In this document: piece by piece, positions 42,527-53,300 of the stretch
Layout: each line of letters opens with the position of its first letter
Position numbering within the stretch: the stretch's first letter is position 1
NCBI GenBank assembly: GCA_029212405.1
Contig: JARGNR010000021.1
Coordinates: 1 to 59,919, forward strand
DNA length: 59,919 nt
Reading direction: 5' to 3'
Origin: Saprospiraceae bacterium
GTDB lineage: Bacteria > Bacteroidota > Bacteroidia > Chitinophagales > Saprospiraceae
Notes under the pieces: model-generated
What the model saw: the letters and a program-made list of their open reading frames with translations, nothing else
Told to the model about the DNA's origin: nothing
Database searches by the model: none
Program-made: the position numbers and the translations under genes

Positions 42527-43270
42527 ATGTACCAACCAATGCTTATGAATAAAACATATTATTCCATTCCCATCATCGCACTATCCATGGCAATTGTATT
42601 CTTATACAACACCAACAGTGTGATGCATGAAGATTATATTTATTTAACATCTGAAACGCAAAAAGTTGGAGAAAAACTAGAGGAAGAAGAAGGTTGGTTA
42701 TACGATGTATTAAAACATGAAACAAAAAAAAGGAAATCGGATGTGATTTTACTGAAAGAATATGAGACCTATAAGAGGGCATTGAAACCATATTTCATCA
42801 GTGAAAATGAATTGTATCCCTACCCTATCAAAACAGATCAAAATCAAATACACAAAAGTCCAAAATCATTTGAACAAAAAGCACATGCCGCTAAAGATAT
42901 AAGGCTACGAAATAACTACGCATGGATGGCCTTACATCAATTTCTAGTCCACGCGATTGATAGTATGAATACGGAACCTCTAGCTTTTGAAACTCATGTG
43001 CAAGCTATTAACGAACCAAAATCCTATGAAGTAGGTACAAATTATACATTGGACTGGATTCGGATCCACACATTACATCCCGATGAATGGGACAAATTCG
43101 AGCTAATCCAAGATGAAGAGCACTTGAGCTTTGATGATTTCCCTCTACAATTCTCCTCCCCACAAGAACAAATTAAACTATTTCTTAAGCCCACCAACCA
43201 AGTATACAGTTCGTATAGATCAATGCTAGAGACTCGAAAGCATGAAGGCACACTTGCAAAGACAAACTAA
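42527..43270 (+). CDS. Membrane-anchored protein next to a GldM-like gene
   Basis: This 247-aa protein has a single N-terminal membrane helix (about residues 12-28, SIPIIALSMAIVFLY), then a charged coiled-coil-like region (EKLEEEEGWLYDVLKHETKKRKSD) and a C-terminal beta domain. In-frame Met codons at residues 5 and 7 leave the start uncertain. Its stop is one base before the next gene's ATG, so the two are coupled and have the same order of parts (helix, coil, beta domain). The next protein resembles the N-terminal half of GldM, so this one may be a diverged partner. The role is unknown; no gliding-motility genes are in the window. Confidence 0.6.
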   Translation: MYQPMLMNKTYYSIPIIALSMAIVFLYNTNSVMHEDYIYLTSETQKVGEKLEEEEGWLYDVLKHETKKRKSDVILLKEYETYKRALKPYFISENELYPYPIKTDQNQIHKSPKSFEQKAHAAKDIRLRNNYAWMALHQFLVHAIDSMNTEPLAFETHVQAINEPKSYEVGTNYTLDWIRIHTLHPDEWDKFELIQDEEHLSFDDFPLQFSSPQEQIKLFLKPTNQVYSSYRSMLETRKHEGTLAKTN

Positions 43271-43271
43271 G

Positions 43272-43997
43272 ATGAAAGAATTATTTAATTCAATACAACG
43301 CAATTTTCTATTATACTGTACCATATTTCTTTCTATAGGGAGTCTCCAGTATACTATTTTCACCAATGCAAAAAAAGCTATTTTAGAAGAACAAGTATCC
43401 TTCCTAGAGGAGCAGATTCCTTCGTTACAATCTCAAAACGCTGCTCTTCTCATTTCGATTAAAAAGAGTATACGAAAGAAAAGAAGTTATATAGATAAGT
43501 TCAATGAATTGAGTCCTGTAATCGAAAACTTAATGGATCACACATCCAACACATCCTATGAAAACCTATCCAACATTAATAGTTATTTACTAGTGCATCA
43601 TGATACTCCAGATTTATTACAAAAAGCATACACAAAAAATCTAAGTACATCTTGGAAGACACGATTACAAACTTATTCTACCTTGAAATTCACAAATGAA
43701 TTGCTCAATTACCTAGCGCAATATGTTGGTACACATACTTCGATGATTCTATCCAATAAATTTAACTTCATTGATTTCTGGTCCAAAGACAAATATCATG
43801 TTTATATTAATTTTCGTCCTGAAAATATATATGAAACTGATATACGTATCAATGGAAAAGTATCAGAATATGGTCGGTATTCCTTTACTCCAAAAAAATC
43901 GGGAACTCATACCTTCGATATTCAATTCTCTCAATACGATGCAAAAGGGACAAAAAAGGAATTTTCCTTTAGCAAAGAAATCTTTGTAAACCCCTAA
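43272..43997 (+). CDS. GldM-like membrane protein (truncated relative to GldM)
   Basis: The ATG at 43272 follows the previous gene's stop by one base. The product is 241 aa: one membrane helix (LLYCTIFLSIGSLQY), a helical coiled-coil part (residues about 35-150, including NAALLISIKKSIRKKRSYIDKF and ELLNYLAQYVG), then a beta domain with KYHVYINFRPENIYET and VSEYGRYSFTPKKSGTHTFDI. That last part looks like a GldM/PorM domain. GldM itself is about 520 aa with four domains, so this would be a short relative. I base the call on pattern only, and it needs a profile search. It probably acts as an inner-membrane, periplasm-facing protein. Confidence 0.5.
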   Translation: MKELFNSIQRNFLLYCTIFLSIGSLQYTIFTNAKKAILEEQVSFLEEQIPSLQSQNAALLISIKKSIRKKRSYIDKFNELSPVIENLMDHTSNTSYENLSNINSYLLVHHDTPDLLQKAYTKNLSTSWKTRLQTYSTLKFTNELLNYLAQYVGTHTSMILSNKFNFIDFWSKDKYHVYINFRPENIYETDIRINGKVSEYGRYSFTPKKSGTHTFDIQFSQYDAKGTKKEFSFSKEIFVNP

Positions 43998-44052
43998 TTA
44001 GTAATCCCCTTAATTATACCTACATTGGTCATCTAATTAATAGGATTGCACT

Positions 44053-44967
44053 ATGAATCGTAGAGATTTTGTACAGAATTCGGTACTCGCTGGACTAGCC
44101 ATTGGTAAAGTTATTCCAGAAATAAAAATGACAACGCCTCAAAAAGCACCTTCTCCATTTCGTCTTAAATTTGCTCCACATTTAGGAATGTTTAAGCATC
44201 ATGCTAGTGATGACCCTCTAGCCCAGTTGGATTTTATGGCTGAAGTTGGATTCACAGCTTTTGAAGACAACGAGATGCGAAATCGAACTAAGGAATTACA
44301 GAATTCAATTGCAAAAAGGCTGGAAAAACATGCTATGGAAATGGGTGTACTAGTAGCACATAAAATATATTGGAAAGAACCCAACCTTACCAGTGGCAAG
44401 CAAGCATATAGAGATGAGTTTTTAGGAGATATTACATCTTCAGTGGAAGTTGCCCAACGAGTGAATGCCAAATGGATGACGGTAGTTCCCGGACATATTG
44501 ACCTGAGTAAAGATATTGGATATCAAACGTCTAACCTTGTTGAAACACTTAAGCAGGCCTCTGCCATTCTTGAACCATCGGGAATTACTATGGTATTAGA
44601 ACCTCTAAATTTCAGAAATCATCCAGGTCAATTTCTTCAAAAAACCGCGCAGGCTTATGAAATATGCAAAGCGGTAAACAGTCCCTCATGTAAGATTTTA
44701 TTTGATATTTATCATCAACAAATCCAAGAAGGAAATCTAATTCCCAATATCGATATGGCATGGGATGAAATAGCTTATTTCCAAGTAGGTGACAATCCAG
44801 GAAGAAAAGAACCGACCACTGGAGAAATCAACTATTCCAATGTCTTCCAACATATAAAAGATAGAGGATTTGAAGGTATTGTAGGTATGGAACATGGAAA
44901 CTCAATAGAGGGAAAAGCTGGTGAACTCAAGGTCATCGATGCGTATAAATCTGTAAACCCTAACTAA
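44053..44967 (+). CDS. Exported TIM-barrel isomerase, hydroxypyruvate isomerase-like
   Basis: This 304-aa protein belongs to the xylose isomerase-like TIM-barrel group and most resembles hydroxypyruvate isomerase (Hyi). Typical segments are FDIYHQQIQEGNLI and QVGDNPGRKEPTTGEINY near the metal site, and VLEPLNFRNHPGQFL. The N-terminus MNRRDFVQNSVLAGLAIG has a Tat-type RR motif with a hydrophobic stretch, so it is probably exported folded. The same Tat-plus-TIM-barrel combination is common in Bacteroidota sugar catabolism loci, but no such locus is here. It may act on a sugar or keto acid in the periplasm. The substrate is not certain. Confidence 0.85.
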   Translation: MNRRDFVQNSVLAGLAIGKVIPEIKMTTPQKAPSPFRLKFAPHLGMFKHHASDDPLAQLDFMAEVGFTAFEDNEMRNRTKELQNSIAKRLEKHAMEMGVLVAHKIYWKEPNLTSGKQAYRDEFLGDITSSVEVAQRVNAKWMTVVPGHIDLSKDIGYQTSNLVETLKQASAILEPSGITMVLEPLNFRNHPGQFLQKTAQAYEICKAVNSPSCKILFDIYHQQIQEGNLIPNIDMAWDEIAYFQVGDNPGRKEPTTGEINYSNVFQHIKDRGFEGIVGMEHGNSIEGKAGELKVIDAYKSVNPN

Positions 44968-44986
44968 TCGAACCAATTGTTATCAC

Positions 44987-45799
44987 ATGTCCACTACCGC
45001 CTTAATTAGTATTGCCGTACTTATTCTCATTGCAATTTTCATTTTGCTTAGGATATTTCGAAAGCCCGTTATCGACCCTAATGATTTTAAAGATCAATGG
45101 AGAACTATCCTATTGAATGAGGTCGTCTATTATCTACATTTAATTCCAGAAGAACGGTTACGATTTGAGAGAGATGTATTGGTTTTTTTCAGCAAAGTGA
45201 GAATTACGGGGGTCGATACAGAAATCAATGATAAGGATCGATTGCTCGTAGCTAGTAGTGCTGTGATTCCTTTATTTGGATATCCCGGTTCATCATTTGA
45301 CAATATCTCTGAAGTTCTTATTTATAAAGGAAGATTTAATCACAGTTATGAAACGGAAGGTGGAAAGGACCGTAATATTCTAGGCATGGTAGGTGATGGA
45401 GTCATGAATCGGCATATGATCCTTTCAAAGAAGGCACTTAGAAAGGGATATGACAACAGAGACAAGAGTCAAAATGTGGGCATCCATGAATTTGTACACC
45501 TTTTGGATAAAGCAGATGGACAGACCGACGGTATTCCAAAATTTGTTTTAAGGAGTAAAGAAATTCAACCCTGGTTGGACATAGTGAATGGAGAAATCCA
45601 AGACATTATAGAGGGCAAATCACGAATCAATCCCTATGGCGCTACCAACGAAGCTGAATTTTTTAGTGTTGTAAGTGAATATTTTTTCATGCAACCTGAT
45701 TTATTGCAACAAAACCATCCAGAATTATACAAGAAATTAATGAAAATTTATCGGCAAGACCCTGCTCAAGGATTAGGGAAATTGACCTTTGAAGTTTAA
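44987..45799 (+). CDS. Zinc peptidase of the MtfA (M90) family
   Basis: This 270-aa protein has a single N-terminal membrane helix (residues 5-21), which cytosolic E. coli MtfA lacks. The zinc motif HEFVH is at residues 167-171, followed by LLDKADGQTDGIP, and the third-ligand region NEAEFFSVVSEYFF is present. MtfA in E. coli binds Mlc and influences glucose uptake, but Mlc is not known here, so the role is unknown. It follows the TIM-barrel gene by 20 nt in the same direction and may be in the same operon. The active-site residues are intact. Confidence 0.92.
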   Translation: MSTTALISIAVLILIAIFILLRIFRKPVIDPNDFKDQWRTILLNEVVYYLHLIPEERLRFERDVLVFFSKVRITGVDTEINDKDRLLVASSAVIPLFGYPGSSFDNISEVLIYKGRFNHSYETEGGKDRNILGMVGDGVMNRHMILSKKALRKGYDNRDKSQNVGIHEFVHLLDKADGQTDGIPKFVLRSKEIQPWLDIVNGEIQDIIEGKSRINPYGATNEAEFFSVVSEYFFMQPDLLQQNHPELYKKLMKIYRQDPAQGLGKLTFEV

Positions 45800-45822
45800 A
45801 TCATATGCTGCCATTTGAGTAC

Positions 45823-46302
45823 CTATTTCAAATATTGATACTTTTTTAAATAAATAAACCCTAACGCTATAACAGAAACTATTCTAGAAATTCCAATTCC
45901 TGCATGCATCCATCCATAAAACTCTAAATATTGTACCGTCCCTTCACTTTCTAGCCCAGTAGTATATTCTGCAAATAGACCACTTAATCTATTGGTAATA
46001 GGATTTAAAGCGATCGCCAACATCAACAAAAATAGAAATAACGGCTTGGGGAACTTAGTCAGCAAAATGCCATTCTTATCAGAACTTATTTTTATAGTAT
46101 TCAAAAGTATAAAAATGGTAATTGCATACAATATGAAAGTAAAGGCAGGTACGATGAATACTAAGGCAGAAAGTGAAATTCCAAAAGCTGCTGCAATAAA
46201 ATAAAATATATGGACTACGAAATATAAAATTGAATCGACGGCTTGTACAAATACAAAGCCGAACAGTATCCAAAGTATAAATAACGTTCTTTCCTTACTC
46301 AT
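45823..46302 (-). CDS. Four- to five-helix membrane protein, hypothetical
   Basis: This 159-aa hydrophobic protein has about four predicted helices (FILWILFGFVFVQ, YFIAAAFGISLSALVFIV, PAFTFILYAITIFIL, FLFLLMLAIAL) plus a C-terminal one. I recognise no family. It lies 20 nt downstream of the DUF1801-type gene on the same strand, so the two may be co-transcribed, and it converges with the peptidase gene. No function can be assigned. Confidence 0.6.
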   Translation of the reverse strand: MSKERTLFILWILFGFVFVQAVDSILYFVVHIFYFIAAAFGISLSALVFIVPAFTFILYAITIFILLNTIKISSDKNGILLTKFPKPLFLFLLMLAIALNPITNRLSGLFAEYTTGLESEGTVQYLEFYGWMHAGIGISRIVSVIALGFIYLKKYQYLK

Positions 46303-46322
46303 TTATTTATTCTAATGCTTAC

Positions 46323-46742
46323 TTACGGCCAGGTTTTATTGCCTATATAATCATAAGACACCTTGATGAGTTCTTTCAATACCTCCAAATCAATATCATC
46401 CAATTTATTGACATAGACACATGATTTACCAGTCTTATACTTTCCTAATTTTTCGAAATACTTTTCAAATTGCGCGTGGCCTCCCATGATATACAATGAA
46501 ATTTTAGACTTTCTAGGAGAAAACCCTGTCCGCATAAAATCACCTTCCCTACCCGATTCGTATTTATAATGATAGGTTCCATACCCAATGATACTTGGGC
46601 CCCAAATCACTGCCTTTTCTCCAGTTGCTGCTTCAAAGATTTCATTCAATCGAATTCCTTCATTCCTTCTTTTTTCAGGCTCAACAGTCTGTAAAAAATC
46701 AAGAACTTCTACTTCACTTGGTTTGGTTTTATTTTCAGACAT
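46323..46742 (-). CDS. DUF1801 domain protein
   Basis: This is a small soluble protein of the DUF1801 family, about 139 aa. The ATG ending at 46742 (MSENKTKPSEVEV) was chosen over an upstream Met because the family begins with this kind of segment; an upstream ATG at residue 14 of the longer frame is also possible. The characteristic parts are visible: VWGPSIIGYG-type IWGPSIIGYGTYHYKYESGREGD, a basic SPRKSKISLYI and the terminal KSCVYVNKLDDIDLEVLKELI. The biochemical role of this family is poorly known. It is followed closely by a small membrane protein on the same strand. Confidence 0.85.
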   Translation of the reverse strand: MSENKTKPSEVEVLDFLQTVEPEKRRNEGIRLNEIFEAATGEKAVIWGPSIIGYGTYHYKYESGREGDFMRTGFSPRKSKISLYIMGGHAQFEKYFEKLGKYKTGKSCVYVNKLDDIDLEVLKELIKVSYDYIGNKTWP

Positions 46743-46963
46743 ATACATAGTTTGTGTTCTACCCTCAAAATACACTTTTCTACTCAATCTTAATTTAAGA
46801 ATCTAGTATTAAACTAATATCCAAAGTTGCCCCAATAGTACCATCTGATCCTTTTTTTTGATCAAAGCATCCACATGATTAATTATCTACATCCGTTTAT
46901 CTAAAAATGAGGTATCCTCGCTTCAAAAAACAAATAGTATGTATCCTTTTACGCAATCTAAGA

Positions 46964-49900
46964 TCAATCATCCAAGCGAATTCCTTCAATCAATGGTCCT
47001 CCATTTGAATATATCATCTCCGCCATATCTAAAATCTCTTGCTCAATCTTGGAAAGCATACCCTTCATTTGGCCTACTTCTTTTTCGATAATGGCCAAGC
47101 CATCCATGTTCGTTTTTGTAGGTCCATAAGTAGAGTTGGTTATACTTCTGCTTACGGCAAATAATCTATTTCCAACGGTAGGAAGTGTTTTTTCACCTAT
47201 TTCATTTCTAGCAGGACTTCCGTTGAGTTGTTTATTCAAAGCGGCAATCTTAGCTGCCAACATTTCAAAGCTTTGCGATACCTGTTGCACATCTAATTGA
47301 CTCTTGCCGATTGCTTTTCCAATTGCTTTTGTCTTTTTTGTAGCTTCTGACAACCTGGAAGATAAAGAAGTAATACTTTGCACATTCCCTTCATAGTCCG
47401 TCCAAAAGTCTGTCAGACTGCTCATACTGGCTCCTTTTAATGCGCCTGAGTTGAGTTGAACCACCTCAAATTCAATAGGCTGGGACAATACGGTAAATAC
47501 ACCATTCACTTCCTTACTCATTCCAACTGTATATTTTCCAGGAGCAACCAGCATCCCTCTAGGTTCTTCGTCCCACTCTCCTCTTTGCTGTGGATCTAAA
47601 GTTATCATCTCTACCGCTGGGTATCTCAAATCCCAAGCTACCCGATGAAATCCTGCTTTCGTAGGTCCAGAAATCTGTCGAACGATGGCCCCCTCACTGT
47701 TGCGTACTGTAAGCCAAATTTTATCTTTTTGGTCTGCAAATTCTTCATCCAATGCATCCCATCCAGGAAAGGATACTCCACTTGCAGTCTTTTTCGTAGA
47801 TGACTCATCCTCTTTCCGCTGTTCTGCTTTCGATTTAAATCCATCTTTTAAATAATAGGTAAATACAGATCCAAATGGGGGATTTTTTGCCATGAAATAT
47901 CCAGCACCTTGATCGCCTTTTTCTCCGTCAAATCCTAGTGAAGGTCGAGGGATATACCATAACCCTTTGCCTGCATCCAATAATGCTGCTTCGCTTTTCA
48001 TTTGTTCTTCTGACAATTCTCTAAATACATTGATGTTATCAAAAATGTAAATGGATCTACCAAAGGACCCACAAATGAGGTCATTGTCTCTTCTGTGAAT
48101 CGTTAAATCTCTAAAAGAAATGGTCGGTAAGCCTCCTTTACATCGTACCCACTTTTCGCCTCCATTGATTGTAAAATAAATGCCAAATTCTGTCCCAATA
48201 AACATCAAACCAGGTTGCACATGGTCTTGAACCATTCTCCATACCAAATTAGTGCTGGGCAAATTCGAACTTATGGAAGTCCATGATTTCCCTTGATTGT
48301 TACTCTTATAAATGTAGGGTTTGTAATCTCCTTCTTTGTGATTATCCAGTGCAATATAGACTACATTCGCATCAAATAAGTCCGCCTTGATATCATTAAT
48401 ATACGATCGAGATGGAGCTCCAGGTAACGAAGACACTTCCATCTTGGTCCAATTGGCACCTCCATCAGGACTCACATGAATCAATCCATCATCTGTACCC
48501 ACATACAACAAATCTCTTTGCACAGGAGATTCTGCAATGGATGTAATGGTATTAAAATTGGACATCGCAGCCACATCCCATGGATTGTCGTAGCTTTGAG
48601 TTTTACCCATAATCGGTAAGGCTATCCTGTTTTGATTCCTGGTCAAATCTCCAGAAAGAGATCTCCATTTATCTCCTCGGTTATCTGATCTCCAAAGTCG
48701 TTGCGAACCAAAATATATTTGTTTTGGATCATGAGGACTTACTAGAATTGGTGCATCCCAATTGAATCGTTCAAAATCTTCTCCTTCTCCAGGTTGAGGC
48801 TGAATATCTACCACCTCTCCATTTTTCATATCTATTCGTGCCAATGTCCCCTCTTGTCTTTGCCCATAAACAATGTCCGGATTACCTGGTTCAGTTGCGG
48901 GCTGATGTCCATCCCAATTTAAAACCACCTTCCAGTCTCCATTATCAATTCCTTGCACATTGTCTGTTCTGGATGGACCACCTTCCGTACTGTTGTCTTG
49001 TGTGCCACCATAAACGTTGTAAAATGGTTCTGCATCATCTACAGCAATTTTATAAAACTGAGTAAGCGGCAAGTTTGGAAAAAATCTCCAGTTTTCAGCC
49101 AAGTCAAAAGTTTCATACAATCCCCCATCGGTCCCCATCAATATGTAATCGGGATCACTCATTTTGAATGCAATCGCATGATTATCTGAATGTTTATGTT
49201 TCTCTTTTAACCTACGGAAATTCTTCCCTCCATTATCTGAAACCTGAACTCGTACGTCCATTAAATAAATCCGATCAAATGCATGAGGTGAAGCATACAA
49301 CTCCTGATAATAATGGGGTCCTGTTGCTCCAGAAACTGCATTACTCATCTTGGTCCAACTGGTCCCGCTGTCTTCTGACTTAAAAACGCCACCCTTTTTA
49401 CGATCCAACTCAATGGCCGCATACAACACATTTGATTTCTGAGGAGAAATAGCCAATCCGATTTTTCCCAAATTTGATTCTGGAATTCCTTTTTTTAACG
49501 CTTCCCACGTTTCTCCTCCATCACTAGATCTATGTAATCCAGAACCAGGACCTCCACCTAAATAGGCGGCTATTGTTCTGTGTCTTTGCCAAGTCGCAGC
49601 ATACAATTTATCAGGATCATTGGGGTCAATTACTAAATCCGTTGCACCTACCCATGCATCATCTCCCAATACTCTATTCCAAGTGGCACCGCCATCCGTT
49701 GTCTTGTACACCCCTCGTTGTCCGCCTTTAGTCCATAATGGCCCTTGAGATGCCACCCAAATCACATTGGAGTTGTCAGGATGAATAATTATTTTTGAAA
49801 TATGCTCAGAATTGGGCAGTCCTTTATTTTGCCAGGTTTTACCTCCATCTTCACTTTTATAGATTCCGCATCCAAACGATACGTGCCTTCCTCCCACGTT

Positions 49901-50236
49901 CTCTCCAGTCCCCAACCAAATTACTTGATCATTATTTGGATCAATAGTAACACAACCCGTTGAATAACACGCTTCATTATCAAATATTGGGGTCCAAGTA
50001 TTACCTGCGTTTTTTGTCTTCCATAATCCTCCTGACCCTACTGCTACATACCATTGATTCTCATCATTTGGATTGATTGCAATGTCTGCAATTCTACCCG
50101 ACATCAATGCTGGACCTATATTTCTAAATTCAAGTCCTTTAAATTTTTCAGAATCCCAAATGTCTTTTTTCTTTGACTGTGAAAAACCAGTAAAAACAAA
50201 AGAACCCAATAATAGTAGTAAGACAATTTTTTTCAT
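46964..50236 (-). CDS. Large exported BNR/Asp-box (sortilin-like) protein
   Basis: This 1090-aa protein has a signal peptide (residues 1-19, ending GFSQ). Residues 25-800 hold about ten Asp-box (BNR) repeats of the form SxDxGxTW (KNAGNTW, SEDGGKTW, TTDGGATW, SSDGGETW, SEDSGTSW, SDNGGKNF, SDNRGDKW, SPDGGANW, SNNQGKSW), which form propeller blades like those of sortilin/VPS10 or sialidase. The last 250 residues are helical and include coiled-coil segments. This is the widespread Bacteroidota type annotated as 'glycosyl hydrolase' or 'WD40/YVTN-BNR-like'; no catalytic sialidase residues could be confirmed. No T9SS tail is seen. It stands alone on the minus strand. Confidence 0.9.
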   Translation of the reverse strand: MKKIVLLLLLGSFVFTGFSQSKKKDIWDSEKFKGLEFRNIGPALMSGRIADIAINPNDENQWYVAVGSGGLWKTKNAGNTWTPIFDNEACYSTGCVTIDPNNDQVIWLGTGENVGGRHVSFGCGIYKSEDGGKTWQNKGLPNSEHISKIIIHPDNSNVIWVASQGPLWTKGGQRGVYKTTDGGATWNRVLGDDAWVGATDLVIDPNDPDKLYAATWQRHRTIAAYLGGGPGSGLHRSSDGGETWEALKKGIPESNLGKIGLAISPQKSNVLYAAIELDRKKGGVFKSEDSGTSWTKMSNAVSGATGPHYYQELYASPHAFDRIYLMDVRVQVSDNGGKNFRRLKEKHKHSDNHAIAFKMSDPDYILMGTDGGLYETFDLAENWRFFPNLPLTQFYKIAVDDAEPFYNVYGGTQDNSTEGGPSRTDNVQGIDNGDWKVVLNWDGHQPATEPGNPDIVYGQRQEGTLARIDMKNGEVVDIQPQPGEGEDFERFNWDAPILVSPHDPKQIYFGSQRLWRSDNRGDKWRSLSGDLTRNQNRIALPIMGKTQSYDNPWDVAAMSNFNTITSIAESPVQRDLLYVGTDDGLIHVSPDGGANWTKMEVSSLPGAPSRSYINDIKADLFDANVVYIALDNHKEGDYKPYIYKSNNQGKSWTSISSNLPSTNLVWRMVQDHVQPGLMFIGTEFGIYFTINGGEKWVRCKGGLPTISFRDLTIHRRDNDLICGSFGRSIYIFDNINVFRELSEEQMKSEAALLDAGKGLWYIPRPSLGFDGEKGDQGAGYFMAKNPPFGSVFTYYLKDGFKSKAEQRKEDESSTKKTASGVSFPGWDALDEEFADQKDKIWLTVRNSEGAIVRQISGPTKAGFHRVAWDLRYPAVEMITLDPQQRGEWDEEPRGMLVAPGKYTVGMSKEVNGVFTVLSQPIEFEVVQLNSGALKGASMSSLTDFWTDYEGNVQSITSLSSRLSEATKKTKAIGKAIGKSQLDVQQVSQSFEMLAAKIAALNKQLNGSPARNEIGEKTLPTVGNRLFAVSRSITNSTYGPTKTNMDGLAIIEKEVGQMKGMLSKIEQEILDMAEMIYSNGGPLIEGIRLDD

Positions 50237-50377
50237 AATGGAAATGCTTGTTTTGTTTTGTATTCGATATGAAACAGTAAGGTAGGCAATGGAACGGGAA
50301 TTCTCAACGAAAAAATATAAAAAATGGAGATTGAGTGAATTCTGTTTTTTAGAATAGAAGTGTTTTAAAACCAGTAT

Positions 50378-53300
50378 TTATCCTACTATTTTGAGTGTTC
50401 CATACCCTTGAGCATTTTTGTCTAATTTAATTTGGACATGTATTCTTTCTTTCAACGCCTCTACATGTGAAATGACACCCACCGTTTTCTGACTTTCTGT
50501 TTGCAACCGCTCTAATGTATTCATTACGATGTCCAAACTTTCTTGATCCAATGTCCCAAACCCTTCATCAATAAATAAACTTTCTAGATTGACATTCTTT
50601 GATGCCATATCCGATAAACTTAAAGCCAATGCAAGGCTTATGAGAAAGGATTCTCCTCCTGACAACGTACTTACAGACCGTTGGATATTACCTTGATATT
50701 GATCCACTACCGTTAATGCCCCATCTTTAATCGGTTTATCCAATAAGTACCTGTCGGTCAACTTTTGCAATCTCCTATTGGCATAAACCAATAGATTTTG
50801 AAGCGTTAGACCTTGAGCAAAATTGGCAAACTTATTCCCTGTCTTTTCACCTATTAATTTGTTCATCATCGTCCATTTCTCCAACTTCTCTTCTAAGTTC
50901 TTAATTATTAATTCCTTGGATTGCAACCGCTTTTGTTCTTCATCATCTTTCTTAAGGATAGCATGATACTCTCCAATAGACCTCATCACAGTCTCTTTTT
51001 CAATGGTTTTCACTGATAAATTGGATTGAACTTCAGAGAGAGAAATCGACGGCATAGCATCTTCTTTTTGTAATATTTCTATGTTCTCTTGCAAAGAATT
51101 TAATTCCGTTTCTACTGCAGTGGATCTTCGTGCAAATTCTTCCTTCTTTTGTCTTAATTGCTTGATTTCTTCTTCAGACAGAATGAATTCTAATGCTCCT
51201 TCTAAATCTTCAAAGCCCAATTTTTCAATAGCAGGTTGAAGTGTTTCTTGTAAATGGAGCTTTTCATTTTTACTTTCTTCAAGTTCTGCTTTTTGTTTCC
51301 TAAGCAAGGTCTCAAGTGTGTCTATTTGAGAATTTGCTCGAACAAATTTATTTTGAAGTTCGTGGCAATCCTTTGAAACATCATGCCCGGAATACTTTTG
51401 GACCAATTCATTACTAATTCGTTGATGTTTTAAGATAATTTGATTCAACTCATCAAACTCCTCAATCAATTCAGTAATGATTCGCAAATTCACCACTGCT
51501 GTCGCTACACTCTCAAACTGATGTATTTGTTCTTCTATGGATTGAATGGAAGTAGCGATCAATTCCTCTTCTTTGGCCAAATCCCCTTCATAGGAATTAT
51601 ACCTCATCGCCACCTCTTTTTTTGCTTTTTCATATTGGGTAGTCAATGCTTCCATCTGATCACTCAATAGTTTAATAGATGCTTGACTTTGAACTAGATT
51701 TTGATGGTACGTTGATCTTTTGTTATCCTCTACCTCCAATTTTTCTTTTGTCTCCAGAATTTTTTTACTCAATTCGGAGTCATTATTTGAAGCGTGTCCT
51801 GCCAAAGGATGGTTGGTCGATCCGCACAATGGACATGGCTCTCCATCTACCAACTGATTTCTATGATCGGATAACTGTGCAATTAACAATGCATCTTGCT
51901 GCTGCTTTTCCAACAGTTGAATATTTTGACGAATCTCTTTCACCAATTTGTCAGAAGCAATCACTAATGGCCCATACTTACTTTCTCCATTTTTGTAATC
52001 CAATAGTTCAATATTTGCCTTTTCTTTCCTTTTTTGAAGATCTCTTGCATGATCATATGCATGCTGTAAGTGCTTTAATTGCTCCAACTCGTCAGAAAAT
52101 TGTTTTTTTCGAACATTAATCTGATCTAGATTCGCCCCTGATTCAAATCCTGCGGTGTACAAAATTGATTTGAATTCTTCCAATTTGCCCTGCAAATAAG
52201 CAATTGTTTTTGATGGGCTTGCCTTCTCATAAATCTCAATACCGTGCTTTTTTGCCTTTTCATTGATCTTAGTTCTTGTTTCTCGTCCTAAGTGGGCAAT
52301 ATGCTTTTTTTCCTGAACCAGTGTATTCACTTCTTTCTCAAATGCATTCTTCACCAAAATAAAATTCTCAGAGGTGGTAGCTTCTCCTGTTAATTTTTCT
52401 AGCTGCTTTACCACAATCACCTTTTCATCTTCAACTCCGTTCAATTCTTTCTGCCCATTTCCTATCCCTTTTGAAAGTTGGGCTTCCCTCCCTTTCAAAT
52501 CTCTATATCGAATTAAATCGCTGAGAATTGGATTTAATTTTTCGTAGACATTTAACTGAGAGAGTCGATCTTTATGCGCATTAATTTCGCTATTTAACAC
52601 CTCTTTTTCAGAGACTTTTCTAGCCAATGAGTGTGAAAATGTAGCTAAATCTGTTTTTAATTGTTTTGCCTTTGTGAATGTCTCTATCTCTTTTGTGAGG
52701 CGTCCATTCAACACATCATTTTCCTTTATCTTATCAGCTAAATTACTGCGATCCTCCTTGGATAAAACCTGAATATTATCTAGTCGATCTTTTTCTATGA
52801 GCACTTCATCCTTTACCGTTTTGAATTTCTCATAAGTTGCCATGCTTATTCTACGATATATGGATGATCCAGTCAAGTTTTCTAACAGCTGCCCACGTTC
52901 ATGTTTATCCGCTTTCAGAAACTTTGAAAATTGCCCTTGGGATAAAATGATAGACTTCACGAACTGATCGTATTTTAAACCTATTATTTGTTCATTCTTT
53001 CCAGGAACTTCGCTTTTTTTGAGATCCAGAGGTCTTCCGCTAGCATCATAAATAAACATTTCATAGTCCTTGAGCTTTCCTGATTTGGTTCTCCCTACAC
53101 TCCATGAAGAAGTAAACACTTGGTTGTGGATTTCAAAGGTAATGGAAGCAAATGCATCACTCATATGGTTGGTAATTACCGACCCTAATCCCTCGATGCT
53201 AGATTTCGAAATAGCGCCTCTAAATCGCGGTATTTTATTAAAAAGAGAAAGGGTAATCACATCCAAGATGGTAGACTTTCCCGATCCGGTAGGGCCTGTA

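Noticed and set aside
45813-45833. 6-bp hairpin ATTTGA/TCAAAT between convergent genes
   Set aside because: The stem is short and AT-only with no T run on either strand, so it was not called a terminator.
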